From Bacteroidota bacterium (GTDB lineage Bacteria; Bacteroidota; Bacteroidia; B-17B0; Aurantibacillaceae): DNA of 64,000 nucleotides. The stretch lies in assembly GCA_021323535.1 (NCBI GenBank), contig JAJONO010000018.1:1-64000 (forward strand), in the 5' to 3' direction. This document shows positions 16,590 through 25,242 of this stretch, piece after piece. Below the pieces are notes generated by a model that was not told the DNA's origin, made no database searches, and saw nothing but the letters and a program-made list of their open reading frames with translations. The translations under genes were made by a program, and so were the position numbers. Each line of letters starts with the position of its first letter. Position 1 is the stretch's first letter.

Positions 16590-17912
16590 TTAGTTTTCTT
16601 TGGTCCAGTTAGCCCTGTCTGACGGCGAGAACTGCCATGGGGCGCCATTGTTTTCGGTATTGGTGAACATCATGTTAAGTTCGTTCGGACTCTGACTCTG
16701 TTCCATCACTAAAAATCTTCTCATGTCCATAATGATAGCCAATGGATCAATGTTCACCGGACATTCCTGAACGCATGCGTTACACGTGTTGCAGGCCCAG
16801 ATCTCTTCCGTACTGATATAATCAAACAATGATTTACCGTCATCTACAAAAGTTCCTTTGTTCTTATCAATGTTCTTACCAACTTCTTCTAAACGATCGC
16901 GTGTATCCATCATGATCTTACGCGGCGATAATTTTTTTCCTGTAATATTTTGCGGACAAGCGCTGGTACATCTTCCGCACTCAGTGCAGGTGTAAGCATC
17001 GAGAAGATTTTTCCAGGTAAGATCCTGAACATCTTTCACACCAAAACGCTGCGGATTATTAGGATCTGTTTTCGCAACATATGCCGGATCAAAATTAGGG
17101 GCCACCACGTCGGTTACACTTTCAAGCGTTGTGAATTGTCCTTTCTTGCGAAGATTAGAAAAATACGTATTCGGAAATCCCAAAATGATGTGAAGGTGTT
17201 TTGAGATGGGAAGATAATTGAGGAACGCGAATACCATGATGATATGTCCCCACCAGCCAACTCTCTCAAGAATTACAAGAGTGTCGTGCGACATATTTCC
17301 AAAAAGTGCCGGGCCGATAATGCTGCTAATGCTTAATCCTAATGAATTTCCACCGGTATTAACGGCGTGCGACTCTCCTCGCGAATAAAGAACCTCATCG
17401 GCTCCGTTCATCATAAAAATAAAGCAGAGTAAAGAGAGTTCTCCAAGAAGAATAAGGTTAGCGTCTTTCATTGGCCAGCCTTTTAATTCTTTCATATTAA
17501 GGCGGGGCACTTTTAAAAGATTTCTTCTTGACAAAAAAGCGATGGTTCCTATGAAGGCAAGTACGGAAAGAATTTCAATAAAACTTACCATAAAAGTGTA
17601 AAAGCCTCCGAGAGCGGGACGAAACGCACGATGCGCGCCGGTAAAGCCGTCCCAGATGATTTCCAGTAATTCGATTTGCGTGATGATGAATGCAACGTAG
17701 AGAAATAAATGCAAAATGGCAGGAATGGGTTTCGAAAACATTTTCTGTTGCCCGAAAGCCACCAGCAACATGGTTCTTAAACGGTCGCCCTTATTATCAG
17801 TTAAGCTAATGTCGCGTCCAAGAAGAATATTCCTTCTTATTTTTCTGACATTAATAGTAAAAAGAACTGAAGCGCCGATGAGAAGTATAGCAAATATTAC
17901 AGAGCTGATCAT
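16590..17912 (-). CDS. Membrane-bound Fe-S oxidoreductase (HdrE/DsrM-HdrD-like fusion)
   Basis: 440 residues. The N-terminal ~245 residues contain about five to six membrane helices with histidines placed as in the nitrate-reductase gamma/DsrM cytochrome b family (HLFLYV near 67, HIIMVFAFLNYLPISKHLH near 220-240). The C-terminal part has two classic 4Fe-4S motifs: CTECGRCTSACP and CNTCNACVQECP. It would pass electrons between the quinone pool and the CCG partner encoded next. It is the second gene of the MlaD operon (6-bp gap). The tail from ~395 has no recognised domain. Confidence 0.9.
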   Translation of the reverse strand: MISSVIFAILLIGASVLFTINVRKIRRNILLGRDISLTDNKGDRLRTMLLVAFGQQKMFSKPIPAILHLFLYVAFIITQIELLEIIWDGFTGAHRAFRPALGGFYTFMVSFIEILSVLAFIGTIAFLSRRNLLKVPRLNMKELKGWPMKDANLILLGELSLLCFIFMMNGADEVLYSRGESHAVNTGGNSLGLSISSIIGPALFGNMSHDTLVILERVGWWGHIIMVFAFLNYLPISKHLHIILGFPNTYFSNLRKKGQFTTLESVTDVVAPNFDPAYVAKTDPNNPQRFGVKDVQDLTWKNLLDAYTCTECGRCTSACPQNITGKKLSPRKIMMDTRDRLEEVGKNIDKNKGTFVDDGKSLFDYISTEEIWACNTCNACVQECPVNIDPLAIIMDMRRFLVMEQSQSPNELNMMFTNTENNGAPWQFSPSDRANWTKEN

Positions 17913-17918
17913 AAATAA

Positions 17919-18905
17919 TTATTGTTCGTTTATTGGAACAGGTTTTTTCTTTCTACCGAAAACCGAGAAGTGAATGTAACGTTCAGGATTGAGTCGAAGA
18001 TCTTTGAGTAAACGATCGAGATCAACAGTCGACTTATTCAGGTTCCTGTAAAGCGTGTCATTCTTCGCCAGTTTACCAAGGGTTCCTTGTCCCGCATTAA
18101 TTCCTGCAAGCAAGGTGTTCAATTCTTTCAATGACTTATCGGCATCTTCAACAGCCTGTTTTAACTGCGCTTTAGCAAGCTGACTCGTTACAATATCCAT
18201 GTTCATGAGAATGCTATCGATACGCGCGCCGTTTTTGTCAAGATTGGCAGTTACGCCATTTAAGTGAGAGAGGATAGAAGAAATTTTTACTTTTTCGCTG
18301 CCAACCAAATCATCCAGTTTATACGCGGTTTGTTCTAAAGTGAGAATCGCTTTTTTCACACCCTCAAATGATTTGTCGAGATTATCTCGTGTTTTTGCAT
18401 TGAGAATGGAACTAACAACAGTGATTACACTGTCCATTGTTACAATTAAATCTTCCGCTTTTGCCTGGATAGGCGCGATACGTTTATCGAGTTCGGCTTT
18501 AAAACTTGCTTCAGCTTCAGCTTTCAAAGTATCGCCATTCTTTGCATAATCCTTTGAATTACCAAACACAATTTCTACGGCCTTTGATCCTAGCAAATCG
18601 GCACTCACGGATTTGGCGATGGAGTTTCTTGGAATTTTAATATCCTCGGTAAGAAGGAACTTTACAAGAACCTTGTTCGAATCCCTCTGGCGAATAAGGG
18701 AAATATCGGTAACCTGCCCGATCTTGTAACCATTCACAAGAACCGGATTCGCAGGAATAAGTCCGTCGATTTTAGGATAAACAGCATACAGATAATCCTT
18801 ATGCGTGAAAATGTTGGATCCTTTCAGGAAGTTAAGTCCCCATATAAAAGCACAAATGGCCAAGACAATAACGACCCCGATTTTAAATTCTTTACTTACC
18901 TTCAC
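17919..18905 (-). CDS. MlaD/MCE-family lipid transport protein
   Basis: 328 residues from a GTG start at 18905. A single N-terminal membrane helix (~9-27) is followed by an MCE domain (~38-118: 'YAVYPKIDGLIPANPVLVNGYKIGQVTDI', 'IPRNSIAKSVSADLLGSKAVEI') and a long helical region (130-310). MCE proteins form ring-shaped periplasmic carriers for phospholipids between the membranes. The usual ABC permease and ATPase genes are not next to it here. It heads a four-gene operon with the Fe-S genes and the TPR lipoprotein, a pairing that has no obvious explanation. Confidence 0.92.
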   Translation of the reverse strand: MKVSKEFKIGVVIVLAICAFIWGLNFLKGSNIFTHKDYLYAVYPKIDGLIPANPVLVNGYKIGQVTDISLIRQRDSNKVLVKFLLTEDIKIPRNSIAKSVSADLLGSKAVEIVFGNSKDYAKNGDTLKAEAEASFKAELDKRIAPIQAKAEDLIVTMDSVITVVSSILNAKTRDNLDKSFEGVKKAILTLEQTAYKLDDLVGSEKVKISSILSHLNGVTANLDKNGARIDSILMNMDIVTSQLAKAQLKQAVEDADKSLKELNTLLAGINAGQGTLGKLAKNDTLYRNLNKSTVDLDRLLKDLRLNPERYIHFSVFGRKKKPVPINEQ

Positions 18906-18965
18906 AAAAGAGCTGATTTTAAAGGTTAAATATACGATTTTTAATTAATTTGGCTGCCTGCAATT

Positions 18966-19493
18966 ATGAACCAGAAACTGAAGAATGAAGAGCTGGAAAG
19001 ACTGAGCGTGAGCGAGTTCCGTGCTTCCGAAAAGAACGCGATCGTAATCATTCTCGACAATGTTCGTAGTCTTAATAACGTAGGATCAGTATTCAGAACG
19101 GGCGATGCCTTCCTGATCGAAGAAGTTGTATTGTGCGGGGTTACCGGAACACCTCCTAATAAAGAAATTGAAAAAACCGCTTTAGGCGCCACTTCAACCG
19201 TGAAATGGTCCTACTCCAAAACCACTTTAGAAGCCTTAAAAAATTATAAGGAAAAGGGTTATAAACTTTACTCCGTGGAGCAGGCTATGAAAAGCATTCC
19301 CTTAAATACGTTTACGTGGAGCAAGGAACCACTTGTTTTAGTATTCGGCAATGAAGTTTATGGTGTTGAGCAGGAAGTGATCGATTTCTGCGATGGCGTG
19401 ATTGAAATTCCACAGGCCGGTACAAAACATTCGTTGAATATTTCGGTAAGTGTGGGCGTTGTTCTGTGGGAAGCGATGCGCGGAAAACTGTAA
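18966..19493 (+). CDS. TrmH/SpoU-family RNA 2'-O-methyltransferase
   Basis: 175 residues of SPOUT fold with the three family motifs: 'IILDNVRSLNNVGSVFRTGDAF' (motif 1, with N and R), 'LVLVFGNEVYGVEQEV' (motif 2) and 'IEIPQAGTKHSLNISVSVGVVLWE' (motif 3, with the N-x-S-x-x). It methylates the ribose of a tRNA or rRNA nucleotide with S-adenosylmethionine; which one cannot be said. It is divergent from the MlaD operon across a 60-bp gap and is followed at 73 bp by an esterase gene. Confidence 0.93.
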   Translation: MNQKLKNEELERLSVSEFRASEKNAIVIILDNVRSLNNVGSVFRTGDAFLIEEVVLCGVTGTPPNKEIEKTALGATSTVKWSYSKTTLEALKNYKEKGYKLYSVEQAMKSIPLNTFTWSKEPLVLVFGNEVYGVEQEVIDFCDGVIEIPQAGTKHSLNISVSVGVVLWEAMRGKL

Positions 19494-19565
19494 TTCAAAG
19501 TCCCGCGCGCGGAATTGTCAATCCCACTATTTTCTTATCTTTATTACTCTAAAAAGACTTTGAAA

Positions 19566-20750
19566 ATGCGGGGAAGATTCATCATCATTTTATTTGTTGC
19601 TCTGCAAATTGGTTTTATCGGAAATCTGATGAGCCAGAATTTTTGTGAATCACAAAGATTTATCAAGGCTGATTTTTTTGATGACTCGGCTATCACTTTT
19701 GACACAAACCTGGTTTATGGTTCAGCCATAGATTGGAAGGGCCGGGAAGATGTGCAAAAATTTCATATTTTTTATCCTAAACCCGGAAACGATCCCATAA
19801 AACAAAGGCCCTTTATTATGTTGATGCATGGTGGTGGCTTTAAACCTGAAGATGATTTCAGTAATAAAAATCAGTGGAACGAACTCTGTAAACTATTTGC
19901 AAAAAGAGGTTTTGTTGCGGCAACGATCGATTATCGTGTGGGATGGGATGACCGTAAGAAAAAATGGAAAGATTATACACCGGAGGAAAGGAAAAACTCT
20001 ACGGGAGTAAAAGCCATTTACAGAGCTAACCAGGATGCAAGGGCAGCTTTGAGATATTTTGTAAGTAATGCTGCAAGATTTGGCATTGACACCAATAATA
20101 TTTTTATTGGCGGAAGAAGCGCTGGAGGCGATTTGAGCCTTGCCACAGCTTTTATGACACAAAGAAATTTAGATTCTACTCTTTATACGGTTATTCCTAT
20201 TGATTGCCACAAATTATTTGGCAGTCTTGACTCCTCTACCAACAATTTAAAAAACAAATTCAGGATCCGGGCTGTAGCAAACATGTGGGGGCCTATTCCT
20301 GACACTGCATTTATAAGTGAAGCAGAAGCAAGATCAATTCCTATAATTATGTTTCACGGAACAGATGATCAGAGTGTGCCTTATAAAAAATGGGAAACAG
20401 ATAATTTTCCATTCGTTCAATACGGATCTTTTTTCATCGCTCAACGTTATAAACATCTTGGCGCCTGTTATGAATTAAACACCAAAATCAACGGCGATCA
20501 TGGCGAAGATTTCTGGAACGATTTTCTGGCAGAGCGAATGTCGTTGTTCTTTAAAAACGTCATGTGCAATACCTGTAAGTCAGGAGAATTTGAGTCGGAC
20601 GTTTCTTTAAAATGGAAGTTGCACTTGTTCTTCTCGTCGGGAGCTGTTATGAATCTGATCGTTGTATTAGCCGTTATAGCTGTTGTCTTTTTTATATTTA
20701 AAAGATTACGGAAAAAGAAAGTGAAGTCGTTGGGGAATTCAAATTTATAA
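19566..20750 (+). CDS. Membrane-anchored alpha/beta hydrolase (carboxylesterase type)
   Basis: 394 residues. I prefer the ATG at 19566 over 19515, because it directly begins a signal peptide (MRGRFIIILFVALQIGFIGN). The fold is alpha/beta-hydrolase: oxyanion motif 'LMHGGGF', nucleophile 'GGRSAGGDLSL' (G-x-S-x-G), an acid in 'HGTDDQSVP' and a late histidine in 'NGDHGEDFW'. After the catalytic domain a membrane helix ('LIVVLAVIAVVFFIF') is followed by a basic tail, so the enzyme is probably exported and tethered by its C-terminus. Substrate unknown. TATCTTTA at about 19540 is a near-match -7 box between the two possible starts, which supports the later one. Confidence 0.85.
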   Translation: MRGRFIIILFVALQIGFIGNLMSQNFCESQRFIKADFFDDSAITFDTNLVYGSAIDWKGREDVQKFHIFYPKPGNDPIKQRPFIMLMHGGGFKPEDDFSNKNQWNELCKLFAKRGFVAATIDYRVGWDDRKKKWKDYTPEERKNSTGVKAIYRANQDARAALRYFVSNAARFGIDTNNIFIGGRSAGGDLSLATAFMTQRNLDSTLYTVIPIDCHKLFGSLDSSTNNLKNKFRIRAVANMWGPIPDTAFISEAEARSIPIIMFHGTDDQSVPYKKWETDNFPFVQYGSFFIAQRYKHLGACYELNTKINGDHGEDFWNDFLAERMSLFFKNVMCNTCKSGEFESDVSLKWKLHLFFSSGAVMNLIVVLAVIAVVFFIFKRLRKKKVKSLGNSNL

Positions 20751-20760
20751 CTCATTTTTT

Positions 20761-20820
20761 AACCGCAAAGGCGCAAAGGATTCGCAATGGGCGCTATTAA
20801 TTGCATCTTTGCGGCTAGGT
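20761..20820. repeat. Intergenic palindrome, CCGCAAAG subfamily
   Basis: AACCGCAAAGGCGCAAAGGA on the left and TTGCATCTTTGCGGCTAGGT on the right form an imperfect inverted repeat between two convergent genes. It belongs to the same general class as the ACCACAAAG elements and is well placed to act as a shared terminator. Confidence 0.65.
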
Positions 20821-20829
20821 AAGAGTTGC

Positions 20830-22035
20830 TTAAAGTCTCACTCCAACCAGTAACACATCATCTGTTTGTTCATTCTCACCTTTCCATTCAAGGAAGGCAT
20901 GCCGGATAATTTTTTCCTGTTGTTTCATATCGAAGCTTTGAGCCGATCCGATAAGTTTGAATAAATTTTTCTTCATCATCTTTCTGTCGTGAGGGCCGCC
21001 GAACTGATCCGCAAATCCATCGGTAAAAGTATAAAATGAATCTCCCTGGTTATAATTAAATATATGACTGGTAAATTCCTTATTCTCGCCATACCGTATT
21101 CCTCCGATACCATACTTTTCTCCTTCAGTTATAACCATGTTGCCATTACTGAAAAGAAGGAGGGGGCGATTGGCACCTGCGTATTCAATCACCTGTTTGT
21201 CTTTATCAATTATACAAAGAGCCATGTCCATTCCATCGTTCGAAAGATTATCGCGCGATCCCTGGTTAAGAATATAGTGTACGCCAAGATTCAGTTTTTT
21301 GAGAAGATCGCCCGCGTGAACCGCCTCGTTTTTGTTAGCATTAAGAAGGTTATATCCTATCATTGACATAAGCGCTCCGGGAACCCCATGCCCTGTGCAA
21401 TCGGCAACACATAAAATAGTTTTATCCCCTGCTCTTCCGAACCAGTAAAAATCTCCACTGACAATATCTTTTGGTTTAAAAAAAATAAATGATTCCGGAA
21501 ACATGCCTGAAAATATTTTTTTATCCGGTAACATGGCTTCCTGTATGCGCTTTGCATAGCTGATGCTGTCGGTAATACTTTTGTTCTTTTCTTCAATGTC
21601 GGCATAAGCGATCTTAAGTTCATTATGAAGCATTTCCACGATTTCTTTTTCACGCCGCATCTCGCGTTTAGAAAAAACGTTGTCTATGGCGCTTGGCAAA
21701 CGAAGCATACTGCTTTTCAGGATATAATCATCAACTCCCGCTTTCATGCATTCTACTGCAAATTCTTCCGATACAGAACCTGTTACCAGTATAAAAGGAA
21801 TATCGGGATAAATTTCGCGCGCCAGATTAAATGCTTCGAGAGAATTAAAACTTGGCAGTGAATGGTCGGAAAGCACGATGTCGGGGATAAAATGATTTAA
21901 TCCCCCAATGTATTCGTTTCTTGTGTCTACCACATGAATGTTATAGGGGACCCCCGCTTTGTCAAGCACACGCTTCAGAAAAAAAACATCAGAAGGATTG
22001 TCTTCAATTAATAATATTTTTAGATTTTTTTTCAT
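20830..22035 (-). CDS. Response regulator with SpoIIE-type (PP2C) phosphatase output
   Basis: 401 residues from the ATG at 22035; a longer reading frame up to 22131 exists but would run into the upstream receiver gene. Residues 1-125 are a receiver domain with the phosphorylatable Asp57 ('IVLSDHSL'). The linker 'KNKSITDSISYAKRIQEAMLP' leads into a PPM/SpoIIE serine phosphatase (~190-400) with 'GDFYWFGRAGDKTILCVADCTGHGVPGALMSMIG', 'NDGMDMALC' and 'FTDGFADQFGG', which supply the metal-binding aspartates. It likely couples a phosphorelay to dephosphorylation of a partner-switch or STAS-type protein. Last gene of the operon with the kinase; 4-bp gap. Confidence 0.92.
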   Translation of the reverse strand: MKKNLKILLIEDNPSDVFFLKRVLDKAGVPYNIHVVDTRNEYIGGLNHFIPDIVLSDHSLPSFNSLEAFNLAREIYPDIPFILVTGSVSEEFAVECMKAGVDDYILKSSMLRLPSAIDNVFSKREMRREKEIVEMLHNELKIAYADIEEKNKSITDSISYAKRIQEAMLPDKKIFSGMFPESFIFFKPKDIVSGDFYWFGRAGDKTILCVADCTGHGVPGALMSMIGYNLLNANKNEAVHAGDLLKKLNLGVHYILNQGSRDNLSNDGMDMALCIIDKDKQVIEYAGANRPLLLFSNGNMVITEGEKYGIGGIRYGENKEFTSHIFNYNQGDSFYTFTDGFADQFGGPHDRKMMKKNLFKLIGSAQSFDMKQQEKIIRHAFLEWKGENEQTDDVLLVGVRL

Positions 22036-22039
22036 AGGG

Positions 22040-22480
22040 TCATCGTTTAGGTTGATTAAGCAGTATCCAATAAAAACCAAGTTCAGCAACAGCTTTCGCG
22101 AAATTTTCGAAACCAACGGGTTTAACAACATAACTGTTTACGCCGAGTTTGTAGCTCTCAATAATATCCCGGTCCTCTTTTGAAGAAGTCATTATAACAA
22201 CCGGAATGGAGCAGGTACGACTATCTTCTTTAATTGCACGGAGCACCTGCAGGCCATCTACTTTTGGCATTTTCAGGTCGAGAAGGATCACTTTCGGGCC
22301 GTCTTCCATATTTCTTCCTTCATAAGCTCCACGCGCGAAAATAAAATCAAGAGCCTGAGCTCCATCTGTAAGGTGTACGAGATGATTGGCCAGGTTGTTT
22401 TTCTGAAGAGAGCGGATCACCAGACCCGCATCATCTACGTTGTCTTCTACTAAAAGAATTTCTACTGCATTTATTGTCAT
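22040..22480 (-). CDS. Single-domain response regulator (Rcp1-like)
   Basis: 146 residues, a receiver domain only. Acidic pocket 'VEDNVDD' near residue 12, phospho-acceptor Asp68 in '[13 protein letters not shown]', 'VVIMTSS' and the conserved lysine in 'SYVVKPVGF'. It resembles Rcp1-type partners of phytochrome and CHASE-type kinases. It is 6 bp after the kinase gene, so it probably takes phosphate directly from that kinase, and may pass it on or act as a sink relative to the receiver-phosphatase that follows. Confidence 0.95.
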   Translation of the reverse strand: MTINAVEILLVEDNVDDAGLVIRSLQKNNLANHLVHLTDGAQALDFIFARGAYEGRNMEDGPKVILLDLKMPKVDGLQVLRAIKEDSRTCSIPVVIMTSSKEDRDIIESYKLGVNSYVVKPVGFENFAKAVAELGFYWILLNQPKR

Positions 22481-22486
22481 AATTGT

Positions 22487-24694
22487 TTATTTAGGTAGTG
22501 AAAAATAAAATGTGGCGCCTTCGTTTTCTTTTCCTTTCGCCCACACTTTTCCGTTATGTTTAAATATTATTCGCTGTACCAGGGCCAATCCTACACCGGT
22601 GCCTTCAAATTCGCGCGGATTATGGAGTCGCTGAAACACACCAAACAGTTTATCGTAGTAGTTCATATCAAACCCTGTCCCGTGATCTTTCACATAATAT
22701 ACGTTCTGATCATTTTCGGTATAGGACCCTATTTCTATTTCTGTGTTTTCTTTTTTAGACGAATATTTTATCGCATTTGAAATAAGGTTGGTCATCACCA
22801 GCTTGATCATGTTGTGATCGCCATATCCTTTTTCCAGCGGCAGAACATTTACATTGATCTTACGGTCAGGGTTTTTAGAAAGCTGATCGTCCAGAACACC
22901 TTTTACCAGCGAATTCATTTCGAGGGTTACTTTAATGAGTTCCTGTTTTCCAATGCGGGAGAAAGAAAGAAGATCGTCGATAAGCTGGCCCATCTGTTTG
23001 GCATTGCTCGTAATTACTTTCATGATGCGTTTACCTTCATCGTCGATGGTGTGCCCGTAATCTTCCCAAAGGATTTTTGTATAACCATCAATAGCTCTTA
23101 AAGGCGCACGCAGGTCATGCGACACGGAGTAGGAAAAAGATTCCAGTTCAGAATTTACCGCCTGCAGTTGCGCTGTTCTTTCAAGTACTTTTTTCTCAAG
23201 ATCTTCGGTAAGCTGTTTCAATGCATGCTCTACCCGTTTACGTTCAGAAATATCGATCGATAAAATAAATACGCCTTCAGGAACACGATGGAGGCTCAGT
23301 TCAAAGTAACCCTTGCTTCCGTTGGGAAAAGTGAATTCATTTTCAAGGTGGGCCTGAACCCCATAATTCATGCATTTTGTAATGGTCTTAAAAAGTTCCG
23401 ATTGTTCAATCCCTGGATATTTTTCCATTATGGTAAACCCGATGAGATCTTCTCTTTTATTCTGCGCCATTTTTACCAGGGCGTCGTTCACGTAAACATA
23501 CCTGTAGTCCTTATCCAGGATCTGCGCCCCTTCCATCATATTGTCGAGTGTTGACCGGAATCGCTTTTCCGCTTTCAATGCTTCCTCCGTTCGCCTCACT
23601 ATTTCTCCTTCCATCTGCTTTTTACTCACACGTTGTTTTTCAACATCGCGAAACACCAAAACTACACCACTTAAATCTCCTTTGCTGTTAAATACCGGTG
23701 CGGCGCTATCATCAATGTGCACTTCGCTCCTGTCTTTGCGGAGAAGCAAAGTATGATTAACAAGGTCCACTATCTTTTTATCACGAAGCACCTGCTTCAC
23801 TGGATTTTCGACAGGGTTCCGGGTATGTTCGTTGACAATGTCGAACACGTGTTCCAGTGGTTTTTCCTTTGCTTCGCTGATGGTCCATCCTGTTAAACTC
23901 TCGGCAACAGGATTCATAAACGTAATAACCCCGTGTTCGTTTGTGGCAATAACGCCATCGCCAATAGCGGATAGTGTTTTACTGAACCATTCACGGCTTT
24001 CACTTAGTTCGAGATTTGTTTTGTATCTCAATCGCAACGTTGTAAACACGATAATGAAAACGGAAATGATGATCAGAAAAAGAGAGGCCTGAAGGATCTT
24101 GATTAGAAAGGAGGCACGTCGTCCGCTTTCTTCGTTGGCCCGTTTCCTTTCTTGGAGAAGAAGCTCTTCATCTTCCTGCAAAGCACGAATGATGTGTGTA
24201 AACTCTGTGGCAAGTTTCACTCCTTCCTTGCTGTTCATTCTTTTAAGAGCGGCATCAAAACCTTTTTCGCGTCTTAACAGGATCAGACTTTGGGCAAAAG
24301 CGATTTTTTCTTCAATGAGCGAGTCCAGTCTTGCCAGTCTTTTTTGTTGAAATGGATTATCAGCTGTAAGAATTTTAAGCGCACTCAGATGTTCCCGTTC
24401 ATTTTTTATGACAATAACAAAAGCTTCATTGAAAGATTCCCAGCCTGTGATGATATAACCCCTGTTCTGGTTTTCAATGTCTTTGAAGAACATGTTTATC
24501 TTTTCACTTTGGTGAAGTACTTCTTTAGTATGATACACGAGGCTTTCAGTATCTTTCTGAAGTTTGTTGGTTTTCTGAATAAAAAAGCAGACAATGGTAA
24601 GTACCGTAATGATAAGTAGAAAAATAAAGAAGAGTTTCCGCTCGAAAGAAAGGGAAATTTTCTTTCCATTGTTATTTGGATACTGTTCCGACAT
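22487..24694 (-). CDS. CHASE3-PAS-PAS sensor histidine kinase
   Basis: 735 residues from the ATG at 24694, preferred because the upstream ATG at 24724 adds only a short poor extension. Two membrane helices (about 18-40 and 200-222) flank a CHASE3-type periplasmic domain ('GYIITGWESFNEAF' is its hallmark). Two PAS domains follow ('IGDGVIATNEHGVITFMNPVAESLTGW'; 'MMEGAQILDKDYRYVYVN'), then HisKA with the phospho-histidine in 'SYSVSHDLRAPLRAIDGY' and HATPase_c with 'NLISNAIKYSS', 'DHGTGFD' and 'GTGVGLALVQRI'. It should autophosphorylate in response to an unknown signal and feed the two regulators encoded directly downstream. Confidence 0.95.
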   Translation of the reverse strand: MSEQYPNNNGKKISLSFERKLFFIFLLIITVLTIVCFFIQKTNKLQKDTESLVYHTKEVLHQSEKINMFFKDIENQNRGYIITGWESFNEAFVIVIKNEREHLSALKILTADNPFQQKRLARLDSLIEEKIAFAQSLILLRREKGFDAALKRMNSKEGVKLATEFTHIIRALQEDEELLLQERKRANEESGRRASFLIKILQASLFLIIISVFIIVFTTLRLRYKTNLELSESREWFSKTLSAIGDGVIATNEHGVITFMNPVAESLTGWTISEAKEKPLEHVFDIVNEHTRNPVENPVKQVLRDKKIVDLVNHTLLLRKDRSEVHIDDSAAPVFNSKGDLSGVVLVFRDVEKQRVSKKQMEGEIVRRTEEALKAEKRFRSTLDNMMEGAQILDKDYRYVYVNDALVKMAQNKREDLIGFTIMEKYPGIEQSELFKTITKCMNYGVQAHLENEFTFPNGSKGYFELSLHRVPEGVFILSIDISERKRVEHALKQLTEDLEKKVLERTAQLQAVNSELESFSYSVSHDLRAPLRAIDGYTKILWEDYGHTIDDEGKRIMKVITSNAKQMGQLIDDLLSFSRIGKQELIKVTLEMNSLVKGVLDDQLSKNPDRKINVNVLPLEKGYGDHNMIKLVMTNLISNAIKYSSKKENTEIEIGSYTENDQNVYYVKDHGTGFDMNYYDKLFGVFQRLHNPREFEGTGVGLALVQRIIFKHNGKVWAKGKENEGATFYFSLPK

Positions 24695-25242
24695 GCAAAA
24701 ATAAAGCTGGTAATCTTTATGCACCGGGGAATGCAGTTCAGTTCTAAATTACCAAAAAAATATCCTATAATTTAAGAATTTCTCTTAAGGCTCTTTTTGC
24801 AAGCCGAAACGGGAGTTTTTCTCTGTGAAAAATCGATTTTATCAGGGCTATGAGGAAAACCTGAAAGAATAAGCCTGATCATTCAACTAAAAATTTTAGA
24901 TTTTTACTTTTTTCTCAGTAAAAATACGGATACAAATCAGGGTTTTTACTATTTGACCCTTCGCGCTCCTTTTTTCACCCCCTGATAATTAAAACACCTA
25001 TTTTAACAAAATAAACCTATTATTTTAACTGAAACATTTCGTCTAAGGATACAGGTACTTTGTTAAAGGATCATAGCATTTGGTGTGGGTTTTCAACCTA
25101 TTGGTCTTAATAAAGAAATCAAATCAAAAGGATTTAGAATGCTGGGATATTCAATATTTTTTCTGTAATTTGATCATGAATTAAAACTTACCTCCCCCTG
25201 TTCACCATGGTAAGAAATTAATGTTTTTATTATTTTATGTAA
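24695..25242. other. Intergenic region between divergent kinase operon and T9SS cargo gene
   Basis: About 550 bp without a credible gene. It holds three copies of the octamer TTTTTACT in alternating orientation (24901-24908 forward, 24917-24924 reverse, 24943-24950 forward). The last is part of AAATCAGGGTTTTTACT (24934-24950), which recurs at 63023-63039. A site TACTTTG near 25056 resembles a -7 box one base short. It presumably carries both promoters. Confidence 0.5.

Noticed and set aside
22036-22131. Longer start for the receiver-phosphatase gene
   Set aside because: It overlaps the end of the upstream receiver gene in another frame, whereas ATG 22035 starts exactly at the receiver domain 4 bp after that gene.
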